Shown: positions 54,861 to 64,000 of the stretch, one piece after another
Layout of the letters: the number at the start of each line of letters is the position of its first letter
How positions within the stretch are numbered: the stretch's first letter is position 1
Assembly (NCBI RefSeq): GCF_020509005.1
Contig: NC_063019.1
Location: 186,001-250,000, forward strand
DNA: 64,000 bases
Reading direction: 5' to 3'
From: Fulvia fulva
Taxonomy: Eukaryota > Ascomycota > Dothideomycetes > Mycosphaerellales > Mycosphaerellaceae
Position numbers and translations under genes: made by a program
Notes under the pieces: model-generated
What the model was told of the DNA's origin: nothing
Database searches by the model: none
The model's input: only the letters and a program-made list of their open reading frames with translations

Positions 54861-57800
54861 TTACGCAAGCTGGAGCTGCCTTACAAAGTTTTGGAACTGC
54901 TGGCCATTGAGGGGCTTTGTTAACCCATCAGCAGCCATGTCCTTTGTATGGCAGTAGTCCACTGCAATCTTCTTCTGCCACCAGAGATGTCTGACATAGT
55001 TATATGCAACATCAATATGCTTTGACCTTTCATGCACATGGGCATCTTTGACAAGTGTCAAAGCGGCTTGGTTGTCACCCATGAGCTTGACTGGCCTTAG
55101 CTCGTCAACAGTGCCCTTGCTTGCCCTTACACTCGGCTGGAAAGAGCTCTTTCCTACCAGTTCTGGGCACCCCATTTCCCTGAGGACAGCAGCAAGAAAT
55201 TGTGACTGCTTTGCGGCTGCGTTCATAGCCATGAACTTAGCTTCCATTGTTGATGTTGCAACAGACTTCTGCTTCCTACTCATCCAGGACACAGGTGATC
55301 CACAAAGGAACCACACGTATCCCAGAATTGAGACTCTATCCACTTTGTCCATAGCGTAGTCAGAGTCCGAGTATCCCTGGAGATTGCCCCCTCCCTTTCT
55401 ATACATAAGACCTAGGTCTGGGTACGACCGCAGGTATCGGGAGAGCTTCTTCAAAGCCTTCATATGCTGCTGCGAGGGATCAGCAACAAATGAGCTAATT
55501 CTTCCAAGGGGGAATGCTAAGTCTGGCCTTGTCATTGTCATTGGCCACATCCAGGTACCATTGTGGCTCTGGTAATCCTGTTTGTTGCACCTCTCATCCA
55601 TAGGTGCCGTAGGCACTAAATGCTCGTAGCTCTCCATAGGTGAGTGGGTTGGCGTAGCCTTCTCTCTAGCCATGTTCATCTTGGCTAAGTTAGCGTGGAC
55701 ATAGTGTCCTTGATCAAGCTTCAAAGTGCCTTGGGACCTGTCTCTTGTAATCCTCATTCCAAGGATCTTCGTAGGTTCACCAAGATCTTTAATCTTAAAC
55801 ACTTTTCCAAGCTCAGCCTTAAACCACTGAACATCTGACAGCTTCGGAGCTGCAATGGGTATGTCATCCACATGGGTAAGGACCATAAGGTCTCTATCCG
55901 TATGGATAAGTAGGCATGGATCTACCTGGGACTGGGTAAATCCAATCTTCTCTAGCTTCGCAACACAGAGCTTGTTCCAGTCTCTAGCTGCTTGCTTAAG
56001 CCCATAAAGGCTTCGTAGGACCTTGAACACCATGTTTGGAGGTGCTTCAACTCCTGGGGGTGGGATCATATAGATGTCTTCAAGAAGGCTGCTTTGGGTA
56101 AAAGCATTATTCACATCCACTAGGTGCATCTCGAGATCTCTCTCACATACTACTGCCATGAATACTCGGAGAGTATCATGTCTAACAGTAGGTGCAAAGG
56201 TCTCTTCGAAGTCAACCCCATATTTCTGTGAAAACCCTCTTGCAACTAGTCTTGCCTTGAACTTCTCAATGGCTCCACTAATCATTCTTTTCACATCAAA
56301 GACCCACCTAGAAGTAATTAGATTCGCACCCTTTGGCGGTACAACTGCTTCCCAGGTGTTGTTGCTTGCTAAGGCAATAAGTTCGTTCTCGATTGCCTCT
56401 CTCCACATATGTCCCCATTCGGGGTCTCCTACGGCTGCCTTATAGGACTTTGGGATTGGCACTTCCTGCTGATAGGCTATGGCCTGCCCAACAGCAGCAA
56501 ATGCATGTTCTTCCACGTCGTTCAGAATCTCCTCTACCCAGCTCATTGTAGGGTCTAGATGGAACATCTGGGCGATAAGAGCCTTATGGTGTTTAGCCTC
56601 ATGCTCTTCAGAGTTATCATCTCCGTCCCCCCTTGACCTCTTGTTGCCTGCAACCTGAGGTGGCGCTGGGTGTTCGGATGGGTCGAACTGAACGACATCT
56701 TCTTTTTCTTTCATTGGAGTACCCTGATCTCCAAACTTCTGGTATTCCCCAATGTCCTTTGGGGGAGGGGGAAGTTGCACAAACAGCGGTTGCTGTGGTG
56801 TTGATGACTTGGGTAGATTCTGTATAGATCCACCGTTATCGGCCTTCGACAGTGTTGAAACCGCCTCAATATTTTCTCCTGGCCTTCGTAACGGTGTCTC
56901 TGATAATCCCCTATCGGAAAATTTCGCCCCAAAGGGCTTCCTCCCAACAGGATTGCGCTGTGGCGCTCGACTCGGCTGGTTAGTGAAGGTGATACCAAGA
57001 TCCATATCTCCCCCCTTCTCATTCTCAAACCAGTCGACGTGACTATGCGCTTTTATTGCTTTCATGTCGGGATCCCAGAACAGCCATTGTTTTGTGGTGT
57101 TTTCTGAGTAGCCCACAAACACGGCTTCTTTTCCTCGGTTCATCAACTTGTCTCTCCTCAAGCCTTGAGGTTGGGCTCTTGGGTCTACATAGACCACAGC
57201 TTTGCATCCCCAGACGCGGAAATGGTCGACTGACGGTACTTGGCCAGTAAAGGCTTCTTCTGGTGAAAGAGCAATACCATCAATGATCGGACCATTAGGC
57301 AGTCTGTTTCTGATCACAGTCTGTGCTTGCAAAGCTTCTGGCCAGAACTCAACTGGCATGCCAGAGTCTTCAAGCATAGCCCGGACTGTGTTCTCAGAGG
57401 CTTGAATTGACCTTTCCACAGGTCCATTTTGAAGAGAGTTGTAGGCATCAGTTGTGTCCATCTGAGTGCCAAACTCCTTCTCCCACTCTTTTAGCAAGGC
57501 GAGAATTTCCTTTGCACCATCACTGCGGATCGCAGACAGAAAGCACCTTGACTGCCGTTCTGCCTGGACCTTCCAATCCCGTAGGGCTGCAGGAGCGTCG
57601 CTCCTGGCCTTCAAAGGGATTACCCACTTCTTCCTAGAGAAGTTGTCTACAATCTCAAGCCAATATTTGTATCCTAGCCTAGAGACTGCGCCCTGAAAAG
57701 GCCCACAGATGTCAATGGAGATGAGGGCCAGCCTCTCCCCTTTCCTCTCTGTGGCAGGTCCTTTGAACTTCCTCATGTTTGCAAGGGAGCAGACCTTGCA

Positions 57801-59387
57801 ATTCTGGTGTTCAGAAGGAACAGGAATGGGATCTTTCTTGTCAGTGACTCTATGCAGGTTTCTTAGCAGTCCCTTGCCAAGGTGTGCACATCTTCTATGC
57901 CATAGCTCCCACTGATCTTCGGACTCAGTGTTAGCCATAGCGGTACCGTCACGTTCTTGAGAGAGTATGCCAGCATGCTGTGGCTCAAGAATTTCCGAGA
58001 TCGAGTGGATAAACGGTACTCCTCCTCGAAGTTTGGTCTGGACAACGGGTTTACCAGACAAGGATTTTAGGGTGAAACTGGGTGGTTGGACAGCAAACTG
58101 TTGGCTGAACTGATTCCACGAAACAAGACTAACTCCAAGGCCAGGAACAAACAGGACATTTTCTAAGACAATTTGCTTTCCAGAAGGACCACCCATTACT
58201 GCACTTCCCATATGTGTAGCTTGTAGATAGCCACCCCCAACCTTGATCCACTTCCTCTTTTGAAGAGGCTTCAGTGTCCTGAATAGTGAATCTTGGTCAG
58301 TCATATGTGATGATGCACAAGAGTCAAGCAACCACTCGGACGAGGGGTACTTGCCTTTGGCTTCCACAGTGGAATGGGCAACCTCATCAACATCATCATC
58401 TTCTGATGGTATCTCAGGGTCTGATGCGTCTTCCTGGGTCGCATGGGCCCTTGCAGGCTTACTAGAGGAGGCCTTTGGCTTGCGGCTCTCCTTCATCTGC
58501 TTTGCAAGGTCCGTCATCACCTTGAGGACATCACGAAGGTTTGGTGATGATGACCTCCTACGAGGTGGTGACGGTTGTCTCTTAGCAGGGTAGGTAACCC
58601 TAGCTAGTTTGTCCTTGTTCCTAACAGCCTGCTGAGCTGCAGAAAGGTGTGGGCACTTGCTCATAAAATGGTCACCACCGCAGAGATGGCACGTGAGCTT
58701 GCCCTGGAAACCCTTCTTAGCAAACATGGCTGTCCCTTGATGAATCATTGATTCTTGCTTCTCCCTAAGAATTGCAAGAATGTCTTGTGGTGAGAGATTC
58801 ACCTGGGCATCAATTGCATCGCGAATTGAGCCAAATGAGTCTGGCAGAGCTGCTAAGAGTTGCTGGATCTTTCTGTCCTCAGTCTTGATGTCTTGGAACT
58901 GAGGCGAGATTGAAACAGCCCTCCTTGCAATTGAGCTAAGCTCCTGCCAGGCATCATCTATAGACTGGTCTTCTGTCATCACGAAATTGGTGTATTGCTG
59001 AAGCAAACTTCTTCCAGTAGCGAGAAGTCTTCTCTTATATTTAGCTTCAGCCCATTCCCACAACTCCTTCGCATGCCGGATCTCGTATGTCATCTCTTGG
59101 TCATCTGTCGACAGACAGATGTACATCTCATACAGGGCCGTTGCAGTGTGCCGTCTGTACGATGCCTTCCTTATCGCTTGATCCAAAGGAAGGGATGACT
59201 CCGATGATGCAGAGGGTGTCGCTATAGATGGGGTTGCAGCGGGAATGTCCGTGATGATGTCTTCGAGGACCCAGTCAACCTGCTTTGATACCAGGTGTAT
59301 TCTCATCAGCTTGAACCATGTTTCGTGGTTCTCTCTTGTCAGAAGAGGTGCTGCTCTCTTTCTTATGAACCCAGTCTCGTTCTCCAT
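54861..59387 (-). CDS. Copia-2 gag-pol polyprotein
   Basis: 1,508 residues, ATG at 59,387 (MENETGFIRK). Zinc knuckle CHLCGGDHFMSKC from residue 233 (CX2CX3HX4C). Protease LDSCASSHM with Asp355. GAG-pre-integrase finger near 490-530. Integrase Asp559, Asp623 and Glu658, a correct D,D-35-E. RT HVDDIPI with Asp1174/1175. RNase H Asp1341 and Asp1438 are present, but the position aligned to the catalytic Glu is Lys1384 (MEAKFMAM where Copia-1 has MEAEYMAM). The spacings 43 and 54 are identical in the two elements, so the alignment is firm. The codon is AAG; GAG after T becoming AAG is a TpG to TpA change. The copy may therefore be unable to complete its own reverse transcription. Confidence 0.93.
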   Translation of the reverse strand: MENETGFIRKRAAPLLTRENHETWFKLMRIHLVSKQVDWVLEDIITDIPAATPSIATPSASSESSLPLDQAIRKASYRRHTATALYEMYICLSTDDQEMTYEIRHAKELWEWAEAKYKRRLLATGRSLLQQYTNFVMTEDQSIDDAWQELSSIARRAVSISPQFQDIKTEDRKIQQLLAALPDSFGSIRDAIDAQVNLSPQDILAILREKQESMIHQGTAMFAKKGFQGKLTCHLCGGDHFMSKCPHLSAAQQAVRNKDKLARVTYPAKRQPSPPRRRSSSPNLRDVLKVMTDLAKQMKESRKPKASSSKPARAHATQEDASDPEIPSEDDDVDEVAHSTVEAKGKYPSSEWLLDSCASSHMTDQDSLFRTLKPLQKRKWIKVGGGYLQATHMGSAVMGGPSGKQIVLENVLFVPGLGVSLVSWNQFSQQFAVQPPSFTLKSLSGKPVVQTKLRGGVPFIHSISEILEPQHAGILSQERDGTAMANTESEDQWELWHRRCAHLGKGLLRNLHRVTDKKDPIPVPSEHQNCKVCSLANMRKFKGPATERKGERLALISIDICGPFQGAVSRLGYKYWLEIVDNFSRKKWVIPLKARSDAPAALRDWKVQAERQSRCFLSAIRSDGAKEILALLKEWEKEFGTQMDTTDAYNSLQNGPVERSIQASENTVRAMLEDSGMPVEFWPEALQAQTVIRNRLPNGPIIDGIALSPEEAFTGQVPSVDHFRVWGCKAVVYVDPRAQPQGLRRDKLMNRGKEAVFVGYSENTTKQWLFWDPDMKAIKAHSHVDWFENEKGGDMDLGITFTNQPSRAPQRNPVGRKPFGAKFSDRGLSETPLRRPGENIEAVSTLSKADNGGSIQNLPKSSTPQQPLFVQLPPPPKDIGEYQKFGDQGTPMKEKEDVVQFDPSEHPAPPQVAGNKRSRGDGDDNSEEHEAKHHKALIAQMFHLDPTMSWVEEILNDVEEHAFAAVGQAIAYQQEVPIPKSYKAAVGDPEWGHMWREAIENELIALASNNTWEAVVPPKGANLITSRWVFDVKRMISGAIEKFKARLVARGFSQKYGVDFEETFAPTVRHDTLRVFMAVVCERDLEMHLVDVNNAFTQSSLLEDIYMIPPPGVEAPPNMVFKVLRSLYGLKQAARDWNKLCVAKLEKIGFTQSQVDPCLLIHTDRDLMVLTHVDDIPIAAPKLSDVQWFKAELGKVFKIKDLGEPTKILGMRITRDRSQGTLKLDQGHYVHANLAKMNMAREKATPTHSPMESYEHLVPTAPMDERCNKQDYQSHNGTWMWPMTMTRPDLAFPLGRISSFVADPSQQHMKALKKLSRYLRSYPDLGLMYRKGGGNLQGYSDSDYAMDKVDRVSILGYVWFLCGSPVSWMSRKQKSVATSTMEAKFMAMNAAAKQSQFLAAVLREMGCPELVGKSSFQPSVRASKGTVDELRPVKLMGDNQAALTLVKDAHVHERSKHIDVAYNYVRHLWWQKKIAVDYCHTKDMAADGLTKPLNGQQFQNFVRQLQLA

Positions 59388-59880
59388 TTTTTTGTAAGTT
59401 GAGGGACAGGTTGGCTGCCCTCAGGTAAAAGGATGTATTCGGTCGTACGCGATCGGATCGAAATGGGATAAACCGAACGCGAGGTTGATAGCGGAGAGGA
59501 TGGCTATCCGCCGGGAAGAGGAGGAAAGTCGGTCGGTAAGGATCGTGTTGGTGCTGAGACACTGTAGCGTAACTCTCTCAGCAGAGGGGGTTTCTGAGAC
59601 ACTGCGGCTCTCTCAGAATGAACAGTTAGTCGATGCGAACGCGATGTCCGGAGAGCGACTCTTCTCAGTAAGCTCGCCCACTTGTCTGAGGTATTGGCAC
59701 AGGCTCCCTGACTCGGAGTCTGACAGTGCCTCACTAGGCTCTTTCACGTCTTATATGCACCTACAGCGCGGCTGTAGCTTCCTGTGCAATGCGGGTGCGG
59801 CCTCCAGTCTGCCTTCCTTTTGTTCTGAAGAGGAATAACTCCAATACGACTTTGTCGAGGGTGAAACACCGAGTTGCTAA

Positions 59881-59895
59881 CCCGGGCTCATAACC
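59881..59895 (-). other. Copia-2 primer-binding site, initiator tRNA-Met anticodon-arm complement
   Basis: Minus strand ggttatgagcccggg, directly after the 5' LTR. It is the same 15 bases as in Copia-1 although the LTRs of the two families do not match, so the site is conserved by function. Confidence 0.8.
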
Positions 59896-60130
59896 TGTTA
59901 AACAGGTACGAGTTGCGCAGCAGTGGAAGACGGCGGATCACACAAAAGACGAAGAAGGACCCAATGGGATAGCGTGTATCTACATACAGTATCGCCGGTG
60001 TTGGTGTAGGTAGATGCTAGGTGTCCGGATGTTTGCCAGCCTATAGGGGCTGGCAAACCCTAGTCACGTGATCTATCACATGACACACCCACACCTACAT
60101 GCTTGTCCTGCGGCCTGTATGTTCTCAACA
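59896..60130 (-). repeat. Copia-2 5' LTR
   Basis: 235 bp, TGTTAAACAGG...TTCTCAACA on the + strand, followed by the TSD cgagc at 60,131. This is the less mutated of the two LTRs. On the minus strand the leader of about 500 nt (59,388-59,880) separates it from the gag start. Confidence 0.95.
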
Positions 60131-61694
60131 CGAGCTAAGATTCTTTAAATCGTCTACGACTCCGCCTCTAGGGGTCACCTAGGCGTAGCTAAGACCTATA
60201 AGCTCCTCGCTAGGTATTACTAGTAGCCGTATTCCTAGAAGGACGTCCGCCGCTACGTACTAAACTACGCTACTTACCGAAGAGCTAAAGCTAACCGCTA
60301 CCGCCCCTACGGTCTCTTATACCCTCTCCCGGCTCCTAATTATCCGTAGAAGTACATCACTATAGACTTTATTACCGATCTTCCTTACGGTAAGACCTTT
60401 AGCGGCGTAAAGGCAAAGGCCCTTCTAGTGATCGTAGACCGTCACTCTAAGGACCGGTATATAATCCCGTGCTAGAGTATGACCGTAAAGGAGATTACTC
60501 GCTTATTCTACGAATTCGTCTAGCGTTTTTAAGGCCTCCCGGATAGTATCACCTCTAACAGAGGCTCCTAGTTCATCTCGTACTTCTAGAAGCGTCTATA
60601 TACTATCCTAGGCATTAAGTATAACCTCTCGACTAGTTTTTAGCTATAGACCGACGGCTAGACCGAAATTACGAACGCTATCCTCGAGTAGGTCCTTCGT
60701 TACTTCGTCAACTACTACTAGAAGGATTGGCCTTAGTATATCCCTACGGTAGAGTTCGCTACTCGTAACTAGGACTCGGAGACTACTAGCTACTCTCCCT
60801 TCTATACTACGAGAGGTTACTACCCTCGTATAGGTATAGAACTAGAAGAGCCTCTCCCGCCTACCGAAGACGTAAACGAGTAAGTAGTAGACGAGTTCGC
60901 TACTATACTCTTATAGATCTATAAAGAAGTCTACGACGAAATAGTATACGTATAAGCAATCTACGAGATCAAGCTAATCGTTGTCGCTAGCTAGCTCCCG
61001 ACTACTAAGTAGGCGATATAGTCTACCTTAACTCTAAGAACATTAAGACGGACCGCCCCTTTAAGAACCTAAGCTAGAAGAACCTAGGTCCTTTTGAGAT
61101 CACTAAGCGTATTAGTTTATACGCCTACCGTCTACCTCTTCCTACGAACATAAAATCCACGACGTCTTCTATCCCGTACGCCTTCGGCCGTCGGCTAAGG
61201 ACCTATTCCTAAACTAAAACTAAGACATACTAGGTCCTCCCGATAAAGTAGAAGTCGACGAGCCTATTAACCTACCTTCTAACGACTATACCGTCCGTAA
61301 GATCCGGGGAATCCGCGTAGAGCCTAACGACGTTAAAGGACTACCGCCGATCAAGTATAAAGTCGAATAGTAAGGTTGCCCTAAGTAGGATACCTTATAG
61401 GAACCTATCTAATATATCATCTTCAATCGTTAAGTAATCGAAGAATACTACGCCCGCGTAGACGGCCTAGAAGTCAATATCGGTAGGCTCTTCGAATCTA
61501 AGCTCTTTGACGGGGCTTACTAATAGTATATCGACTATAATATTAGGCCTAGGCCTAGTACTAAAGCTGAACATCCTCGATATATAGAACTACTACGGCT
61601 TCGTAGGAACTTAGCTTTGTTCGGGGGGGCTACTATTATAGTCTCCCTATAGAGTATATAGAAGGTAGGGACAGAAGAGCCTTAGAGTACTTAG

Positions 61695-62152
61695 AAGTCG
61701 TTAAGAAGTGAAAGTCTAGCTTAGTATATAAGCGCCAAGAATTATATACCCCGTAATATTTACTATAGGACCTAGCCCTCTAAATTTACTACTCTACTAA
61801 ACCTTAATAGATTCACTTCGGCTCGTGACTATATAACTCACGGCGCTCCCGCGAGCACCCGCGACTACGCTAGACCCTAGAAGAAGCACGTAGAAGACTC
61901 GGAACGTAGGGTAGGTTAGAATAAGGTTTTGAGTAAAGCTACTAAGCGCGGCTTCGTACGGGTTAGCCCTATTAATACGGGGACACGTACTCGCGAGGGT
62001 CGCGTATAAATATCTAGCCTTCCCTAGGCCTCTCTTACTTTCTTCGTCTTTTGTTTTGTGTAGTAATTATACTATACCCTTTGTACCTATACTTCGTACC
62101 TACATTCTCGCTTTTACTCTTGTATCTTATAGGCTAGGCTCTCGCCCTAACA
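61695..62152 (+). repeat. Gypsy B 3' LTR
   Basis: About 458 bp, the partner of 50,382-50,839, with scattered C/T and G/A differences. Ends ctcgccctaaca. Its right flank does not continue the Copia F RNase H sequence found left of the 5' LTR, so no TSD could be established. Confidence 0.82.
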
Positions 62153-62749
62153 ATACCGTTGCTCCGGTATACCTATTAGAGCCCTATTACACCTTATATA
62201 GTATAAGCTCTATCGTAGATAGCCTAGTATATTACGCTACTAACTAGTATCTTATACTCCCTAGGAGTAGAGCGAGCTCTCTTACTATTCGCCGGAGCGA
62301 AATAACTTAGTATAGAGCAATTATCGGACAATTTAATAAGTTGAGCGGATGACAATATATGTTTAAGTATACGATAGGACTAAGGCTACCCCTAGATTGA
62401 ACTCCGGACCTTTAATGTTTACCGGTAGGTAAGATGATTATACACTTAAGTGAAAGTCGGTACAACGGGACTATTACCTAAGCTATCTCACCGGCAACAG
62501 TCACACAATCTATGCTTTATTATATAGGTAATAATGGTAGTAGTGAAAGTGAGGAATGAGGGAAGGGGTACAAAGCTCACCTCACTCACCTCAGCTCACT
62601 TCACTTGAAACAGCTGACCTACCCTTCCTATAGCAGTAGCAATACCGAGGGCCCGACGTCACTACTATAGGTAGGGGGGGGGGTTATGACAGGGTGCACG
62701 CGATCACATGGGAATCAGCTCATTCACTCTAGCGCACGAGCTAAGGGGG
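62153..62749. other. Gap between Gypsy B and the solo LTR, with a tRNA-like stretch
   Basis: The first 220 bp are RIP-like and AT-rich, with no coding content recognised. On the minus strand, 62,378-62,492 shows an A-box-like TAGCTTAGG (near 62,480) and a B-box-like GAGTTCAATCT (near 62,395) about 80 nt apart. Acceptor arms do not pair, so it is at most a decayed tRNA gene or tRNA-derived SINE. From about 62,520 the sequence is not RIPed and has a ctcacctcactcacctcagctc-like low-complexity run (62,577-62,600). Confidence 0.3.
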
Positions 62750-62751
62750 TG

Positions 62752-62958
62752 TGTCGCGATCCGAGCGTGCATATGGGCAACATCCTATCATCAAAACTTG
62801 AGGCCATGTACGCCAAGAATCAGGTGACTGATTAGTTACCTGCAGCCTCTTCAAGAGCAACACTTGTCTATTCTAGATAGACACATGCAATACACAACCT
62901 GCTTTTGAAACACCCTATATGAGCCCGTACAATAACTTCCCACACTTCGAACGTGATA
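62752..62958 (+). repeat. Solo LTR of the Copia A family, nearly un-RIPed
   Basis: Starts tgtcgcgatccgagcg, ends cgaacgtgata. It aligns end to end with the reverse complement of 35,400-35,598, and most differences are RIP-type changes in the other copy. No primer site follows and no internal sequence is attached, so it is a solo LTR. CpA and TpG are common here. No TSD recognised. Confidence 0.72.
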
Positions 62959-64000
62959 TAGGCTGATTCAACCTGATAGAAAGGCTAAAAGGAAGGGAAG
63001 TTACCAGATGTGAGAACCTTGGCGAGTGTGAATCTGAGATACAGAAAAGCTACCTGAGAAAACTCTAAATATGGAGCTGAGCGCCAAGCCGACGGTGTGT
63101 TCGGATAAGAAAGTCACCAGAGCATTGTCGAGCCCGGTCTTGGTTTCAGCCCTGGAATCCCGGATTAGGCGGCTTAAATTATTCTGGTAGTTTCATACGG
63201 CCGAAAAGAAGAGTGTGTATATAATCTATACGATCGAGCGAATACGGCGTGTATCCCAAAAGAGCAGCCTGACAATCCTCCGCCGCGTTCAGAGCAATTC
63301 CGCAGAACCCCAGCAATTGATGCTTTGCACGTTGACACCTGGAGTATTGGCCGAGGACGGCGACAAGCGCACTCAATGTCAGTGCCAGGTTTTCTGTTGG
63401 ATAGTAAGCATTCGAGAACGGCCTCGCCTTGCCCAGCCATTTACAGTAGATGATCGCAGGACGGCCAGGGATATATACGAGCGCGAGCCTTGGAGCGGAA
63501 ATTCCAGACAAAGCTTATTATTAAGTGTAACGACCTACGAGCGCTAGCCATCCACCGTAGCGACGTGTGAGCTTGCGAACACTCGAGCGTATGTAGGTGG
63601 TGGCGTCAGCGAGGAGGGAGTGGAGCTCTATCACCAGCCCTCAACTAGCCTTGGCGCCCGCTCTGATTGGTCGACTTTCAAGTTCTAGGGTCACGTGACC
63701 TACCGCACTGTGCCTGTTGGCGAACTCGCAAACATATACTCGTCGCTAACGCCTATGTCGTCGTATAATAAGCACTGTACGTCGGGTAGCGGTAGCGTGG
63801 ATTGCACGCTACTTTGCAGTCTAGAAGGGTTGGTAGAGAGCTCCACTCCGCTACGCTTACCTTTGGAGGTTCACAACCGCCAACAGCACATTTTTCATTG
63901 CGAATCTGCGATTTGCCTCCTTGTGTAAGACCAATGTGGTGTCGCGCAGACACAATTCCATTCCCGATTTCTGCGTTGGAGACATTACTCAGTCTTCTGC
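62959..64000. other. Non-repetitive flank, no gene recognised
   Basis: Normal base composition with no RIP signature. An open frame of 110 codons at 63,179-63,511 (-) overlaps another of 110 codons on the + strand; neither has a recognisable domain, signal peptide or splice pattern, so neither is called. GTCACGTGACC at about 63,691-63,701 is a palindromic E-box-type site. An inverted pair gagtggagctct / agagctccactc lies at 63,618-63,629 and 63,837-63,848. Confidence 0.4.

Larger units (their letters stand above)
54591..60130 (-). mobile_element. Copia-2: structurally intact Ty1/Copia retrotransposon
   Basis: 5,540 bp, minus-oriented, TSD cgagc (54,586-54,590 and 60,131-60,135). 235-bp LTRs with two differences, the iMet half-tRNA primer site at 59,881-59,895 (minus strand), an open 1,508-residue gag-pol and a purine tract gagtgggag before the 3' LTR. 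Inserted in the integrase finger of Gypsy B. Its RIPed twin is Copia E. Confidence 0.95.
50382..62152 (+). mobile_element. Gypsy B: RIP-degraded Ty3/Gypsy element split by Copia-2
   Basis: + oriented, two 458-bp LTRs. Gag at about 50,880-51,700 (KVNDLDEFDGNKSKFKAF near 51,175). Protease at about 52,140-52,470 (LTLIDTSVLGESFID). RT at 52,864-53,560 with [16 protein letters not shown] and YIDDILVYS near 53,300. RNase H near 53,740. Integrase H2C2 finger is split at 54,590 by Copia-2 and continues at 60,131 (GHLGVAKTYKLLARYY). The core has ITIDFITDLPYG near 60,360 and ITSNRGS near 60,550. One stretch (52,864-53,064) is still open. RIP-type stops elsewhere. Confidence 0.88.

Noticed and set aside
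8241..62152. Reading the many TAG/TAA codons as an alternative genetic code
   Set aside because: The host genes and the two young Copia elements use the standard code, and the stops coincide with CpA/TpG loss, so RIP explains them.
8241..62958. CRISPR-like array, rRNA operon or centromeric satellite
   Set aside because: No regularly spaced direct repeats with unique spacers, no rRNA motifs and no tandem satellite; repeats are LTRs, TSDs and LINE tails.
63179..63547. Overlapping 110-codon frames on both strands in the right flank
   Set aside because: No recognisable domain or splice signals; two opposing frames of equal length give no reason to choose either.
63618..63848. 12-bp inverted pair gagtggagctct / agagctccactc, considered as MITE ends
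   Set aside because: No target duplication outside the arms and homology does not extend far beyond 12 bp.

Overview
The window looks like a filamentous ascomycete chromosome (Pezizomycotina, plausibly a Dothideomycete; that rank is inference). Three things support this: 50-80 nt introns with GTAAGT/GTGAGT-type donors and CTGAC branch points, family content such as a DUF7587-like protein, a fungal tautomerase and small F-box paralogues, and repeats carrying the fungal RIP mutation signature. CpA and TpG are almost absent from the repeats and replaced by TpA, while CpG, CpC and CpT survive, so Trp and Gln codons have become TAG/TAA throughout.

Layout. Bases 1-8,240 are a gene island: a DUF7587-like gene (-), a longin R-SNARE of the VAMP7/NYV1 type (+, one 52-nt intron), a tautomerase/cis-CaaD-like gene (+, one 70-nt intron), a frameshifted F-box gene and its intact neighbour paralogue (+), a three-exon secreted-protein gene (-), and a cysteine-rich effector-like gene (-) whose 5' end is replaced by transposon sequence at about 8,238. 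Bases 8,241-62,958 are a 54.7-kb nest of retrotransposons. Bases 62,959-64,000 return to ordinary, un-RIPed sequence with no recognisable gene.

The nest can be read layer by layer because most insertions kept their target-site duplications (TSDs). (1) Ty3/Gypsy 'C' (+, 8,241-9,243 resuming at 19,439 to about 20,640) is split by two Tad-like LINEs, one + (9,244-14,425) and one - (14,450-19,425). (2) Copia 'A' (-, about 20,640-35,598) is split by a third LINE (23,065-28,005, 12-bp TSD) and by an intact Copia, 'Copia-1' (29,095-34,710, TSD tctat, uninterrupted gag-pol). (3) A Copia fragment 'F' (+, 35,599-36,182 and 50,053-50,381) is split by Copia 'D' (-, 36,183-50,052, 408-bp LTRs). D contains Copia 'E' (+, 40,179-48,502), and the 5' LTR of E contains a chimeric, 5'-truncated LINE (40,332-43,115, 13-bp TSD). 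(4) Gypsy 'B' (+, 50,382-62,152, 458-bp LTRs) contains a second intact Copia, 'Copia-2' (-, 54,591-60,130, TSD cgagc). (5) A lightly mutated solo LTR of the A family (62,752-62,958) closes the nest.

Only Copia-1 and Copia-2 have open reading frames, and both have escaped heavy RIP. Copia-2 is the un-RIPed twin of E, and it already shows CpA-to-TpA changes in one LTR and a Glu-to-Lys at the RNase H active site. Every Copia family whose primer site is visible (Copia-1, Copia-2/E, D, A) has, just after the 5' LTR, a sequence complementary to the anticodon arm of initiator tRNA-Met, which suggests half-tRNA priming as in Ty5 and Drosophila copia. I found no CRISPR array, rRNA gene or clear functional tRNA gene.
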